Origin: Gammaproteobacteria bacterium | GTDB lineage: Bacteria > Pseudomonadota > Gammaproteobacteria > Thiomicrospirales > Thiomicrospiraceae | Direction: 5' to 3' | NCBI GenBank assembly: GCA_014763665.1 | Contig: JACXUY010000007.1 | Coordinates: 1-49,152 of the forward strand | Length of the DNA: 49,152 nucleotides | Shown here: positions 7,815-16,765 of the stretch, in pieces | How positions within the stretch are numbered: the first letter of the stretch is position 1 | Layout: the number at the start of each line of letters is the position of its first letter | Notes under the pieces: model-generated | The model's input: only the letters and a program-made list of their open reading frames with translations | Databases searched by the model: none | What the model was told of the DNA's origin: nothing | Made by a program: the position numbers and the translations under genes

Positions 7815-8820
7815 GTGAAGCAACCTCAAACTGCACTAAATCCATCGCCTCACGAAGCACGGCTAAACTGGCATCGGGTTTATACATATTCGCACTTAAA
7901 TAACGACGCCACTGACGTGCGCCCTTTTGCCCGACAAACAATGCCAACATGTGCTGTAACATTAAGCCGATGGGTACACCCTCAGCAATGGCTTCAGCCA
8001 AATAATCTTCATAAACAGCCAGAGCCGCTTTAGGATCCATAAACGGGTTTTCCGCCCCATAATAAAGACGATCGGCATCATGCAATGCCCAAGCATCATC
8101 CATAATCAGACGACCCAGCATCACGCCGTCCACTGCGGGCAGCCCTTCATAATCTTCCAAGTGTAATAGCCCTTGTGATAAGGACTTAATATCGCCATTA
8201 ATAATGATTTCCAGCTGCGGAAACTGCGCTTTCAATTGATGCACCATACGCCAATTAATGGGGGGCTTATGACGATTTTCTTTTGGACTTAACCCTTTCA
8301 ACCAAGCCTTGCGTGCATGCACAATGAATGTGTGACAACCGGCATCCGCTACCGTTTCAACAAATTGGCAGAGTTGTTCAAAGCTCTCTTGCTCATCAAT
8401 GCCAATTCTGTGTTTGACAGTCACCGGAATCTTCACCGCCGACTGCATGGCATGAACCGCCTCAGCGACCACCTGTGGCGTAGCCATCAAACAGGCACCG
8501 ATGCCGCCATTCTGAACGCGATCCGAAGGACAACCAACGTTCAGGTTAACCTCGTCATATCCCCATTCTTCTGCCCAACGCGTACACTGAGCTAAACGCT
8601 GGGCATCATGCCCCCCCAGTTGCAACGCAATCGGATGCTCACAATCGGCATACTGCAAAAAGCGCTTTTTGTCGCCATGAATTAACGACTGATCCACCAC
8701 CATTTCGGTGTACAACCAAGTGTGTTTAGACAGTAAGCGGAGAAAGTAGCGATAATGTCGATCAGTAACCGCCATCATAGGGGCAACACTCAAACGACGA
8801 GCAGGCAGGGCAATCGACAT
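7807..8820 (-). CDS. dusA: tRNA-dihydrouridine(20/20a) synthase DusA
   Basis: 337 residues, the usual DusA length. An FMN TIM-barrel enzyme that reduces U20/U20a of tRNA using NADPH. LSVAPMMAVTDRHYR at the N-terminus and LNVGCPSDRVQNGGIGACLM with the catalytic Cys are diagnostic. IPVTVKHRIGID and IINGDI follow in barrel order. It is translationally coupled to murI. Confidence 0.95.
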   Translation of the reverse strand: MSIALPARRLSVAPMMAVTDRHYRYFLRLLSKHTWLYTEMVVDQSLIHGDKKRFLQYADCEHPIALQLGGHDAQRLAQCTRWAEEWGYDEVNLNVGCPSDRVQNGGIGACLMATPQVVAEAVHAMQSAVKIPVTVKHRIGIDEQESFEQLCQFVETVADAGCHTFIVHARKAWLKGLSPKENRHKPPINWRMVHQLKAQFPQLEIIINGDIKSLSQGLLHLEDYEGLPAVDGVMLGRLIMDDAWALHDADRLYYGAENPFMDPKAALAVYEDYLAEAIAEGVPIGLMLQHMLALFVGQKGARQWRRYLSANMYKPDASLAVLREAMDLVQFEVASHG

Positions 8821-8857
8821 AGTAGAAATCTTTGCTGTTTTAGAGAAGGATTGAAAT

Positions 8858-9196
8858 TTAACTTATTATAGCCGAATTGACGGTCATCATGGGCAATGCC
8901 ATGTAAGCGACTTCTTCGTAAGGATGCGCTGCTAACAAGGCCTGCACCACTGCTGGCAAAACATCAACCTGACAAACGGTTTCGACCTTAACCTCTTCAA
9001 CCTGCTCGATGCGATTAACCTCACCCAGAAAAGGATTAGCACCATCGAGCGGACGAAACTGCCCATGCCCTAAAGTTTGCCAACTACAGCAATCGTACTG
9101 ACCCACCCGACCTGCACCAGCGGCAAAAATCGCTGTTTTTACCGCTTCGGCATGCGTGGTCGGCACATAAAAAGCGAAATGAACGAGCTGACTCAT
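8858..9196 (-). CDS. NIF3/CutA-like protein (YqfO C-terminal domain type)
   Basis: 112 residues. It matches the stand-alone domain found inserted in NIF3/YqfO proteins: VHFAFYVPTTHAEAVKTAIFAAGAGRVGQYDCCSWQ and, near the end, AAHPYEEVAYMALP. The fold is CutA-like and probably binds metal or a small ligand; the role is unknown. Homologues are sometimes mislabelled as RtxA toxin. It lies 11 bp downstream of ftnA on the same strand, so the two may be co-transcribed. The ribosome site is weak. Confidence 0.75.
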   Translation of the reverse strand: MSQLVHFAFYVPTTHAEAVKTAIFAAGAGRVGQYDCCSWQTLGHGQFRPLDGANPFLGEVNRIEQVEEVKVETVCQVDVLPAVVQALLAAHPYEEVAYMALPMMTVNSAIIS

Positions 9197-9207
9197 TCAG
9201 TCAACAC

Positions 9208-9714
9208 TTAAAGCGTTTGCGCTAAACGCTGCAAATATTGATTAATATGGAACATGGCCTCACCCGACTGACCTTTGAAAGCAACCAAAGCAATCTGATC
9301 CAAAATACCCCGAAACAAGACTTCTTCTTCGCGTTGCTCGGCGATAAACCATTGCAACATATTAAAGGTATTAAAATCACGCTCGTCTAACGCTAAGTTA
9401 GCGATGTCATTAATCATGGCTGTTACCTTTTTTTCATGCGCATAAGCCGCTTCAATCACTTCAACCAAGTTGTTGTAATCAGCACGAGGCGCTTCTAAAG
9501 CACCAATACGAACCGACGCACCGCATTCAAATAAATAGTGAATAAACTTGTCACGATGTGCTAACTCTTCCGGCACATGCTTTTTAAAAAACTCAGCCGC
9601 ACCTGCCAGGCCTTTATCCTCAGACCAAGCCGACATTTGTAAGTACATATTAGACGAAAACATTTCTGCGTTCACTTGCGCATTGAGTTTTTCGATAATG
9701 TTGGCTTTTAGCAT
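9208..9714 (-). CDS. ftnA: Non-haem ferritin
   Basis: 168 residues from the ATG at 9714, which has GGAGG at good spacing. An upstream in-frame start lacks this. Ferroxidase ligands fall at E. coli FtnA positions: Glu17 (NAEMF), Glu50 and His53 (EELAH). The later acidic helix and WFIAEQREEE provide the remaining ligands. It forms a 24-subunit iron store. I found no clear Fur box upstream. Confidence 0.93.
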   Translation of the reverse strand: MLKANIIEKLNAQVNAEMFSSNMYLQMSAWSEDKGLAGAAEFFKKHVPEELAHRDKFIHYLFECGASVRIGALEAPRADYNNLVEVIEAAYAHEKKVTAMINDIANLALDERDFNTFNMLQWFIAEQREEEVLFRGILDQIALVAFKGQSGEAMFHINQYLQRLAQTL

Positions 9715-9889
9715 ATTTTCCTCCACCATTAGGTTATCAAAATGACGCTCACGTATTGACCCATTTTTACCGGGAAAATAATGTCAAATCAAGTATTAAT
9801 TTCAGTGTAACATAAGCCCATTAATTGTGCGATAATCGGCAAAACAATCGAAATAACCAATCGACGATAAATCCATTAGGAGCGAAACT

Positions 9890-10267
9890 GTGTTCAAGTA
9901 TTGTGTGATTGTGTTAATGCTCCTACTGAGTGCTTGTGGACGTACTGTTGCCTTCAAAGACGGCATGGTATCGGATCAACGCCAACACGACGCTGACTAC
10001 AATGTTTGTGTGCAGGAAGCTCGTCCCCTCTACCCCACCAAATGGATACAACAACCCTATTGGGTGCAAGTGCCGGTTTACGGTCGTCGTATTCACGATG
10101 GTCGCGAAATTTGGTATGTCAGTCATTATCAACCACGCATGCGCTTTGAAACCTTCGATGCCAACGAACTAGAACGCGAAGCCTATATCAATCGTTGCAT
10201 GTCTGCTAAAGGCTATACCTACCGCTATCTTTCTAAAGATGAATTAGAAGCGATGGGGTTGAATTGA
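9890..10267 (+). CDS. Small outer-membrane lipoprotein of unknown function
   Basis: 125 residues from a GTG start with AGGAG 7 nt upstream. It has a type II signal peptide ending at the lipobox LLSAC, so the mature protein begins at Cys16. The mature part is rich in Tyr, Trp and Arg (PYWVQVPVYGRR) with two further cysteines, in NVCVQEA and NRCMSA, which may form a disulphide. I do not recognise a family with certainty. It is convergent with tRNA-Arg. Confidence 0.7.
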   Translation: MFKYCVIVLMLLLSACGRTVAFKDGMVSDQRQHDADYNVCVQEARPLYPTKWIQQPYWVQVPVYGRRIHDGREIWYVSHYQPRMRFETFDANELEREAYINRCMSAKGYTYRYLSKDELEAMGLN

Positions 10268-10274
10268 ATTTTAT

Positions 10275-10351
10275 TGGCGCGCCCGAGACGATTCGAACGT
10301 CCGACCACCGCCTTCGGAGGGCGATACTCTATCCAGCTGAGCTACGGGCGC
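10275..10351 (-). tRNA. tRNA-Arg (anticodon CCG)
   Basis: The cloverleaf folds completely: 7-bp acceptor GCGCCCG/CGGGCGC, a D arm with AGCTGGATA, and anticodon stem TCGCC/GGCGG around loop CTCCGAA. The T arm carries TTCGAAT, the discriminator is G, and the CCA is encoded (10277-10275). Confidence 0.95.
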
Positions 10352-10397
10352 TTTAAAGACAAGAACATCATTTTAACACAGCAGCAGACCAAGCGTC

Positions 10398-10426
10398 TTA
10401 ACCATGTGCCTAGTTTGTGCTAAAAT
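10398..10426 (+). promoter_or_regulatory. Promoter of the cobalamin operon
   Basis: TTAACC (10398-10403), an exact 17-bp spacer, and TAAAAT (10421-10426) lie about 20 bp before the riboswitch. The -35 is weak. Confidence 0.5.
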
Positions 10427-10445
10427 TGCATCGTAAACATGATTA

Positions 10446-10620
10446 TTGGGTGCGTTTAGCTTAATCGTTAAACGTTAAACGGGAAGTTGGGTGAAATGCC
10501 CACACTGCCCCCGCAACAGTAATTGAGAAGACATTTCGCGTGACAAGGCGTCACAACCACTGGTCAGCAAGCTTACTGGGAAGGTGAAATGAAACTGCTC
10601 TTGAGTCTGGATACCGGCCT
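10446..10620 (+). promoter_or_regulatory. Cobalamin (B12) riboswitch
   Basis: The conserved blocks occur in order: GGTGCG, ACGGGAAGTTGGGTGAAAT, GCCCCCGCAACAGTAA, CCACTGG, CTGGGAAGG (B12 box), and the 3' closing GAGTCTGGATACCGGCC. It sits in the 5' leader of the B12 uptake operon and should lower expression when adenosylcobalamin is plentiful. It rules out translation of the longer in-frame reading from 10589, which would run through it. Confidence 0.95.
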
Positions 10621-10688
10621 AATAACGTCATTTACCGATTGCGGTGGGCAATACGGCAAAGCAGATGCGATGATATCTTTCTGTTTTA

Positions 10689-10703
10689 ACCAGATACTCT
10701 GGT
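10689..10703 (+). promoter_or_regulatory. Hairpin in the leader between riboswitch and btuB
   Basis: A perfect inverted repeat, ACCAGA-TAC-TCTGGT, is followed by a pyrimidine-rich run, 50 nt before the btuB start. It may belong to the expression platform. The T-run is too interrupted for a convincing terminator. Confidence 0.35.
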
Positions 10704-10753
10704 GTTTCCGTTTGTCTTTCGTGCCATTTAATATAATGACCGAAGGAAATGTT

Positions 10754-12652
10754 ATGAACCTTTATTTTTCTCGCACGGCGCTCAGTATAGCTGTGGCAAC
10801 CGCTTTTGTTACACCTGTTTGGGCAAATGCGACCAACCTAGACCAAGTCATTGTATCAGCCACAAGGGTAGAACAAGCCAAATCCGACTACACGGGCAAC
10901 ATTACCGTTATTACCAGTGAACAGCTAACTGAAAAAGCCATTCAAACCCTACCAGAAGCCTTGGACAAAATTGCAGGCATTCCTGTTTACAGCAATGGCG
11001 GACTGGGAACCTCAACCAGCGTCTTTTTACGCGGACACGACAGCAAGCGACTGTTATTGGTGGTCGATGGTATGCGTTTTAATGACCCTTCTGGTACGAG
11101 TGGTGCACAATGGCAACATCTATTGGTTAGCGACATTGAACGCATTGAAATATTACCGGGTGCACAAGCGGGTATTTGGGGCGCGGATGCTGCCGCGGGT
11201 GTCATTAACGTCATCACGAAAAAAGCAGAACAAGGGACACATGGCAGTATTGCTTATACCTTGGGTGATTTAGGTCAAAAACAAACGCAAGGCACGATTG
11301 GCTATGCTAATAAAAGGTTCGACGCACGCATTGGCTATACAGGATTGAGTAGTGATGAGTTTTCCTCCATTACCCCCATTGTTAATGGCGTTAAGCAAAA
11401 TCCTTTAGACTATGAAAAAGATGGCTACCGTAATGACACACTGAATGCCAAACTGGGTTGGAACATTGCCCACAACCAACGTCTCGAAATCAGCGCCTTC
11501 AAAGCCGATGCACGCGGTAATTATGATGGTTCTGCACCCAGCAACACCAACTATTTAACTTACCAACAGCAAACGCTAGGCGCAACCTATCGTTTTGCAC
11601 TTGCCGATTGGCAGCTTGCCCTTAATGCACAAAATGGCAGTATTGATCGAGATTTTAATGGCTCATTATTCAATGCCAAAACCAATCAGCAAGGCATTAC
11701 TGCTAATCGCAAGGACGATTTAGGTGGTTGGACGCTAGGTGCCGATAGCTCAGAACAATCAAGCGATACCATGAGCAACGCAGGCATTGGTAAAAATCAA
11801 CGCCAACAAGGCGTATTCGTTGCCAGAACACAAAGTTTTCATTTACCTAATGCCCAACAGCCTAGCATCGTCAATTTAAGCCTTCGTAACGATGACTTTA
11901 ATGATTATAAGAGTTACATTGGCAAGCGTTTGGGCATTAAGCAAATGCTGACCAAAGATGCCTACTTTGCCATCAATATGGCAGATAGTCGTCGTATGCC
12001 TAATTTATTTGAACGCTTCATTCAGTACGATGCCGCATTTAAGGCAAGAGTGCGTTCCGATGTTGGCGCATTACGCCCAGAAACAGTCGAGAGCAAAGAA
12101 ATTAGCCTTGGCTGGAAGGGGTATAGCCTTTCTCGCTTTGAAGATAAAGTGACTGATTTAATTGACTATGATAGAACCAATCGCAACTACTTCAATCGCT
12201 CAGGTGAATCTCAACTCAACGGCTGGGAATGGAAAGCGTCTGAAAGTCTTCCTTCGATTTCATCTGAAGTCAGCGCCAGCTACACAGTCCTCGATGCCAA
12301 AACACAAACGGGCATCCCCCTCGCCCGTCGTCCCGAAACCAGTGGAAGTTTAGGTTGGACTTATCTGGGACTCAGTAAAACAGTGTTAAACTTACAATCG
12401 CAATTTGTTGGCACGCGCTTAGACTATACCAGTAGTAGCGCTGGCAAAGTCAACCCCGACACAGGCAACTATTGGTTATGGCATGCGAATGTAAGCTATC
12501 AACTGAATAAAGAAGTACGATTATTTGCAAAAGCAATCAACCTAAGCGATGAGCGCATTGCACAAGCCTACGGTAAGACCACACTGTCAACCGCTACTTA
12601 TTACGCTTACTCGCCACGCACCTTCCTAGCAGGTGTTGAGTACAAGTTTTAA
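10754..12652 (+). CDS. btuB: BtuB-type TonB-dependent cobalamin receptor
   Basis: 632 residues from the ATG at 10754 (AAGGA 6 nt upstream), followed by a signal peptide ending near VWANA. The TonB box DQVIVSATR comes directly after the signal. The plug domain (ITSEQLTEKAIQTLPEAL, VFLRGHDSKRLLLVVDGMR, IEILPGAQAGIWGADAAAG) precedes a 22-strand barrel that ends with an aromatic C-terminus, VEYKF. It imports cobalamin across the outer membrane using TonB. Riboswitch control and B12 genes downstream support the substrate. Its stop overlaps the bluB start by 1 nt. Confidence 0.92.
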   Translation: MNLYFSRTALSIAVATAFVTPVWANATNLDQVIVSATRVEQAKSDYTGNITVITSEQLTEKAIQTLPEALDKIAGIPVYSNGGLGTSTSVFLRGHDSKRLLLVVDGMRFNDPSGTSGAQWQHLLVSDIERIEILPGAQAGIWGADAAAGVINVITKKAEQGTHGSIAYTLGDLGQKQTQGTIGYANKRFDARIGYTGLSSDEFSSITPIVNGVKQNPLDYEKDGYRNDTLNAKLGWNIAHNQRLEISAFKADARGNYDGSAPSNTNYLTYQQQTLGATYRFALADWQLALNAQNGSIDRDFNGSLFNAKTNQQGITANRKDDLGGWTLGADSSEQSSDTMSNAGIGKNQRQQGVFVARTQSFHLPNAQQPSIVNLSLRNDDFNDYKSYIGKRLGIKQMLTKDAYFAINMADSRRMPNLFERFIQYDAAFKARVRSDVGALRPETVESKEISLGWKGYSLSRFEDKVTDLIDYDRTNRNYFNRSGESQLNGWEWKASESLPSISSEVSASYTVLDAKTQTGIPLARRPETSGSLGWTYLGLSKTVLNLQSQFVGTRLDYTSSSAGKVNPDTGNYWLWHANVSYQLNKEVRLFAKAINLSDERIAQAYGKTTLSTATYYAYSPRTFLAGVEYKF

Positions 12653-13296
12653 TGCGTAACGCGTTTAAAGAATCGGAAAAAGCAGTGATTTATCGCACTA
12701 TTCATGAGCGTCGTGATGTGCGTTCTCAGTTTTTGCCAGACCCGATTCCCAATGAAGTGCTAACTCGATTGTTGGCGGCGGCTCATGCCGCCCCTTCAGT
12801 CGGGTTTATGCAGCCTTGGGACTTTATTATCATTGACGATTTAACTATTCGTCAGCGCATTAAGGCAAATTTTGATAGCGAAAATAGCAAAGCTGCCTGC
12901 AACTATTCAGACAACCAAAAAAACCTTTATCAACAACTCAAACTCGAAGGGATCTTAGAAAGCCCCATTAATATTTGTATCACTTGTGATCGAGCGCGTG
13001 GCGGCAAACACGTTTTAGGGCGCAACTCTGTTATCGACATGGACTTATTTAGCACCTGCTTGGCAGTGCAAAACTTCTGGTTAGCAGCAAGAGCCGAAGG
13101 GGTTGGTGTCGGTTGGGTGAGCATTCTCGACCACGACTTACTCAGCCAACAGCTTAATTTACCAGAAAATGTATATCCCTTAGCCTATTTGTGTGTTGGC
13201 TATGTCAGTGAGTTTTTAACCGAACCCGAACTGGCAACCAAAGGTTGGCGACAACGCTTACCACTCGAACAACTTATTCACTATAATCAGTGGTAG
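12652..13296 (+). CDS. bluB: 5,6-dimethylbenzimidazole synthase BluB
   Basis: 214 residues. A nitroreductase-fold flavoenzyme that breaks down FMNH2 to make DMB, the lower ligand of B12. ERRDVRSQFLPDPIP and AAAHAAPSVGFMQPWDF are the N-terminal BluB signatures. GVGVGWVSILD near residue 160 is also typical. The start overlaps the btuB stop (TAATG). Its presence implies aerobic lower-ligand synthesis. Confidence 0.93.
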   Translation: MRNAFKESEKAVIYRTIHERRDVRSQFLPDPIPNEVLTRLLAAAHAAPSVGFMQPWDFIIIDDLTIRQRIKANFDSENSKAACNYSDNQKNLYQQLKLEGILESPINICITCDRARGGKHVLGRNSVIDMDLFSTCLAVQNFWLAARAEGVGVGWVSILDHDLLSQQLNLPENVYPLAYLCVGYVSEFLTEPELATKGWRQRLPLEQLIHYNQW

Positions 13297-13300
13297 TATT

Positions 13301-14101
13301 ATGAAAGTATTTATTTATCTCCTCGTACTGCTTCAGATGTTTATTCAGTCAGCTCTGGCCGACTGCCCACGCATCATCAGTCAGTCGCCTTATATTACCC
13401 TTCAGCTCGAATATTTAGGTTTGAAAAACTGCATCGTCGGTACCAGTCGCTACGATGACCTTAAAGATATTCCCAACACAGGTGGCATTATCGACCCAGA
13501 CGCTTCAGCGATTGCTCAACTTAAACCTGACTTATGGATTACCTCTGTGTGGACAAAGTCAGACATATTCCAACAAACATTGCCCCCAACTAGCCAAGGA
13601 CTTCGTTTAGACAGTTTTCAAGGCATGGCGCAAATTAGTCAAAACTTAATCGACATTGCCAAGATTGTTAAGCAACCTGAAGCCATGCACAAAGCACAAC
13701 AATTTTCCGCTCAATGGCAAAGCAAAATTCAGCAAGTAAAAGGGAATGGTAAAAAAGTGCTCTTGCTTTCTAGTTGTACTGGCCAGCCTTATTCTTTTGG
13801 CAATAAAACTTGGCTTGCTGAACTATTTACTCAAGCAGGCTTTAAACTGGTTGACAACACCGAAGGTGTCAGGCATCTTTCTAAAGATAGAACCCCAGAA
13901 GAAACTCAAGCCTTAATTGCCGCCTTAAAACCCGATTTGATTTTTGTCTTTACCCGTCAAGTCGCTGATGCTTGTTCACTGATTGAACTGCCAAAAATTA
14001 GCCAACTGCTAGTTTTGAACGGCGACAATTTTTTACATCCAGCACCTGTTCTGCTCAAAGGAATAGATGAGCTAATTGAGAAACAGGCTATTTGGCAATA
14101 A
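13301..14101 (+). CDS. btuF: Periplasmic cobalamin-binding protein BtuF-like
   Basis: 266 residues with a signal peptide (FIYLLVLLQMFIQSALA). The class III binding-protein fold is shown by RIISQSPYITLQLEYLGL, VGTSRYDD, PDLWITS and ALKPDLIFVF. It should hold corrinoids in the periplasm. BtuC and BtuD, its normal partners, are absent from this operon, whereas a BtuM lies two genes on. Other class III ligands are possible, but position within the B12 operon favours cobalamin. Confidence 0.82.
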   Translation: MKVFIYLLVLLQMFIQSALADCPRIISQSPYITLQLEYLGLKNCIVGTSRYDDLKDIPNTGGIIDPDASAIAQLKPDLWITSVWTKSDIFQQTLPPTSQGLRLDSFQGMAQISQNLIDIAKIVKQPEAMHKAQQFSAQWQSKIQQVKGNGKKVLLLSSCTGQPYSFGNKTWLAELFTQAGFKLVDNTEGVRHLSKDRTPEETQALIAALKPDLIFVFTRQVADACSLIELPKISQLLVLNGDNFLHPAPVLLKGIDELIEKQAIWQ

Positions 14102-14118
14102 CCTTAAGGAAAGCCTCT

Positions 14119-14721
14119 ATGAACATCAATCCCGAAAATCATGCTAAGCGCATGAAAAAACACAAAGCCATTGTTGACGCTGGCATAGCACGCGCTACCA
14201 ATGAAAAGGGCTTAATATTAGTAATGACAGGCGATGGCAAAGGTAAGTCATCATCGGGTTTTGGCATGGTTGCACGTGCTTTAGGTCACGGCATGAAAGT
14301 GGGCGTGGTACAATTTATTAAAGGTAGTTATAGCACGGGAGAAGAAGCCTTTTTCCGTCGTTTTCCCGAAGAAGTCAGCTACCATGTGATGGGTGATGGT
14401 TTTACCTGGGAAACGCAAAATATCGAAAAGGATATTGCCAGCGCACAAAAAGCATGGGAACAAGTGAAACTGTTTTTAGCCGATGACAGCTACGATATGA
14501 TTCTGCTCGATGAATTGAATATTGTGTTGCGTATGCGTTATTTAGAAACCGAGCAAGTATTAGCCGACTTAGCTACTCGCCCCTTCATGCAACACGTCAT
14601 TATCACAGGTCGCGGTGCACCGCAAGCGTTAATCGATGTTGCAGATACAGTCAGCGACGTGAAAGAGATTAAACACGCCTACAAAGCAGGCATTAAAGCC
14701 CAACATGGTATTGAACTTTAA
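14119..14721 (+). CDS. cobO: Corrinoid adenosyltransferase (CobA/CobO type)
   Basis: 200 residues from the ATG at 14119, with AAGGAAA upstream. The P-loop is TGDGKGKSSSGFG near residues 36-48. VGVVQFIKG, LLDELNIVL and IITGRGAP are family motifs. It transfers adenosyl from ATP to Co(I) corrinoid. It is equivalent to E. coli BtuR. An in-frame start nine codons earlier lies inside btuF and lacks a ribosome site. Confidence 0.95.
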   Translation: MNINPENHAKRMKKHKAIVDAGIARATNEKGLILVMTGDGKGKSSSGFGMVARALGHGMKVGVVQFIKGSYSTGEEAFFRRFPEEVSYHVMGDGFTWETQNIEKDIASAQKAWEQVKLFLADDSYDMILLDELNIVLRMRYLETEQVLADLATRPFMQHVIITGRGAPQALIDVADTVSDVKEIKHAYKAGIKAQHGIEL

Positions 14722-14731
14722 GGAGAAAAAG

Positions 14732-15310
14732 ATGCCCAATTTATCAATTCGCAACCAACTACTCTTAGGTGCCTTTTTAATTTTATTACTGGTGACTACT
14801 CGTGGACACAGCGTCATGACGTGGGAGGTGATTCCTGCCTCAACCATGGGACTATTCTTTTTACTGGGCGTTTACTTTCGTCAAGTATGGGTGCTTACAC
14901 TTGCTTTCGCCATTATCTGGACAATGGATATTACTGGCTTAACCTGGTCAGGCAATACCGATTTTTGTTTAAGCAATAGCTATCTATTCCTGCTCTTTTC
15001 ATACGCTATTTACTGGGCAGGTGGTCAACTCTTTGCTCGCTTATATGCTGGCGAGTCGCTGAAAAGCGTGGCAACATTAATAGTGATTGCGCCTATTGCA
15101 GGTGCTTTGGGGTATTTCATTTCAGCTTCTAGCTTTCACTATCTATCGGGCAAATTTGCCGAACCCAACTTTTCTGCTATGTTCAATGACTACTTAATGC
15201 GCTTACCAGGTCATTTAGAAGGACTTGCCGTTTATTTGGTTATTGCCACTATTGTTCACATGGCGTTCAGCACATGGGCAAAAGGTCGTAGCCACGCTCA
15301 AGCTGCCTAA
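14732..15310 (+). CDS. btuM: Solitary ECF-type cobalamin transporter BtuM
   Basis: 192 residues with about six hydrophobic helices. The start at 14732 has AAGGAG upstream. The family is recognised from TRGH (23-26), MGLFFLLGVYFR (39-50) and DITGLTWSG-N3-FC (66-79). Cys79 matches the conserved cysteine that coordinates cobalt in the characterised Thiobacillus denitrificans BtuM (Cys80), and His26 lies close to its conserved His. BtuM is an S-component that moves cobalamin without an ECF module and can remove its upper ligand. The stop abuts the cobB start. Family assignment is from memory of the motif, not a search. Confidence 0.78.
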   Translation: MPNLSIRNQLLLGAFLILLLVTTRGHSVMTWEVIPASTMGLFFLLGVYFRQVWVLTLAFAIIWTMDITGLTWSGNTDFCLSNSYLFLLFSYAIYWAGGQLFARLYAGESLKSVATLIVIAPIAGALGYFISASSFHYLSGKFAEPNFSAMFNDYLMRLPGHLEGLAVYLVIATIVHMAFSTWAKGRSHAQAA

Positions 15311-16597
15311 ATGACACAGGCTCTATTTATTGTCGCACCTGCATCGGGACAAGGAAAAACCACCATTACCGCTGGCTTGGCGTGGCGCTATCGTCAGCAA
15401 GGCAAGCGAGTTCGTATTTTCAAAACAGGTCCCGACTTCATTGATCCTATGATCCACGAGGTGGCCACTGGTCAGCCGGTGTATCAATTAGATATGTGGA
15501 TGGGCGGTGAAGCGCATGTTCGCGCACTTTTGGCCGAAGCAGCACAAACCGCTGACATTATCCTCATCGAAGGTGTTATGGGGCTATTCGATGGCACCCC
15601 TTCCTCTGCTGAGTTAGCCGAGGCTTTGGGTGTGCCTGTATTAGCAGTCATTGATGCTTCCTCGATGGCACAAACTTTCGGAGCTTTAGCGCATGGGCTA
15701 GCCACCTACCGCACGAGCCTGCCCTTGTTTGGTATCCTAGCCAATCGGGTTGCCAGCGACTTACATGCCGACTTAATCGCTAGCAGTGTGCGTGAAGACA
15801 CGCCACTAAAAGGCATTATTCGTCGCAACCCCGATGCTAGCTTGCCAGAGCGTCATTTAGGGCTGGTGCAAGCGAGTGAGTTGTCCGATTTGACGCAACG
15901 TATCACACAAATGGCCAATCAGTTGGCACAAACAGCCTTGGTTGATGCAACACAATTGCCGCAGGTTGATTTTGGTTACCCCTATTCTAATGTGAAAATA
16001 GTGCCGTTGTTAATGGGTAAAAGGATTGCCATATCGAAAGACAAAGCCTTTTCTTTTTTGTATCAGGCGAATACGGATACGTTAACAGCCTTGGGTGCAA
16101 AAATTGTTTACTTCTCGCCACTTGCCAATGAGCCAATACCTGAGTGTGATGCCGTTTACCTCACAGGTGGCTATCCCGAACTCTATCTCGACAACCTGGC
16201 CAATGCCCAGCAAACGGCCGATTCATTGCGGGAGCATCACACTCAAGGTAAACCCATATTGGCAGAATGTGGAGGAATGCTAGCGTTGCTCAATCAACTG
16301 ACTGATAAAACAGGTAACACGGCTAGCATGTGGGGCATGTTAGACGGCCAAGCTGTCATGCAAAACCGGTTGGTTGCTTTGGGAATGCAAGCAGTTAACT
16401 TTCCTGAAGGTGAATTGCGCGGTCATACCTTCCATCATAGCAGTCTCACCACGCAGCTTGAACCCTTAACGCAAGGCGTTAATCCGCACGGCAAAGGCGT
16501 GAGCGAAAAGGTTTATCGAGTCGGAAAACTGACGGCAAGCTATATCCATTTGTATTTCCCCAGCAACGCCAAAGCGACTGCTGCTCTGTTCGTTTAA
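15311..16597 (+). CDS. cobB: Cobyrinate a,c-diamide synthase
   Basis: 428 residues. Amidates carboxylates a and c of the corrin ring using glutamine and ATP. The P-loop region is VAPASGQGKTTITAGLAW at the N-terminus, with KTGPDFIDP and EGVMGLFDG. The C-terminal class I glutaminase domain has VYLTGGYPELY and the nucleophile Cys in LAECGGMLAL, with a late histidine region. The ATG directly follows the btuM stop. Its presence suggests that ring precursors are either made or salvaged. Confidence 0.94.
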   Translation: MTQALFIVAPASGQGKTTITAGLAWRYRQQGKRVRIFKTGPDFIDPMIHEVATGQPVYQLDMWMGGEAHVRALLAEAAQTADIILIEGVMGLFDGTPSSAELAEALGVPVLAVIDASSMAQTFGALAHGLATYRTSLPLFGILANRVASDLHADLIASSVREDTPLKGIIRRNPDASLPERHLGLVQASELSDLTQRITQMANQLAQTALVDATQLPQVDFGYPYSNVKIVPLLMGKRIAISKDKAFSFLYQANTDTLTALGAKIVYFSPLANEPIPECDAVYLTGGYPELYLDNLANAQQTADSLREHHTQGKPILAECGGMLALLNQLTDKTGNTASMWGMLDGQAVMQNRLVALGMQAVNFPEGELRGHTFHHSSLTTQLEPLTQGVNPHGKGVSEKVYRVGKLTASYIHLYFPSNAKATAALFV

Positions 16598-16620
16598 TGT
16601 CATTTGACGGAAACTTAGTC

Positions 16621-16734
16621 ATGTCCTCCTCACCTTTCACGGCTATCCATATTCAGTCTGTTATTGCTATTGAAGCAACGAGCGAACAAGCGCTCAGTCC
16701 CGCGCAGCGCAAATACAACGCCGCTCTTGATTAA
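16621..16734 (+). CDS. Possible small protein between cobB and cbiB
   Basis: A 37-codon frame running from an ATG at 16621, beginning MSSSPFTAIHIQ and ending QRKYNAALD. It sits on the operon strand in an otherwise empty 168-bp gap. The ribosome site is weak (GACGGAAA) and I recognise no family. It could be a gene remnant or untranslated spacer. Confidence 0.25.
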   Translation: MSSSPFTAIHIQSVIAIEATSEQALSPAQRKYNAALD

Positions 16735-16765
16735 CATTGATGATGACTAGTATTAAGTAGTATCC

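Noticed and set aside
10589-10753. Longer start of the btuB reading frame
   Set aside because: It lies inside the B12 riboswitch and leader. The ATG at 10754 has a ribosome site and begins a proper signal peptide.
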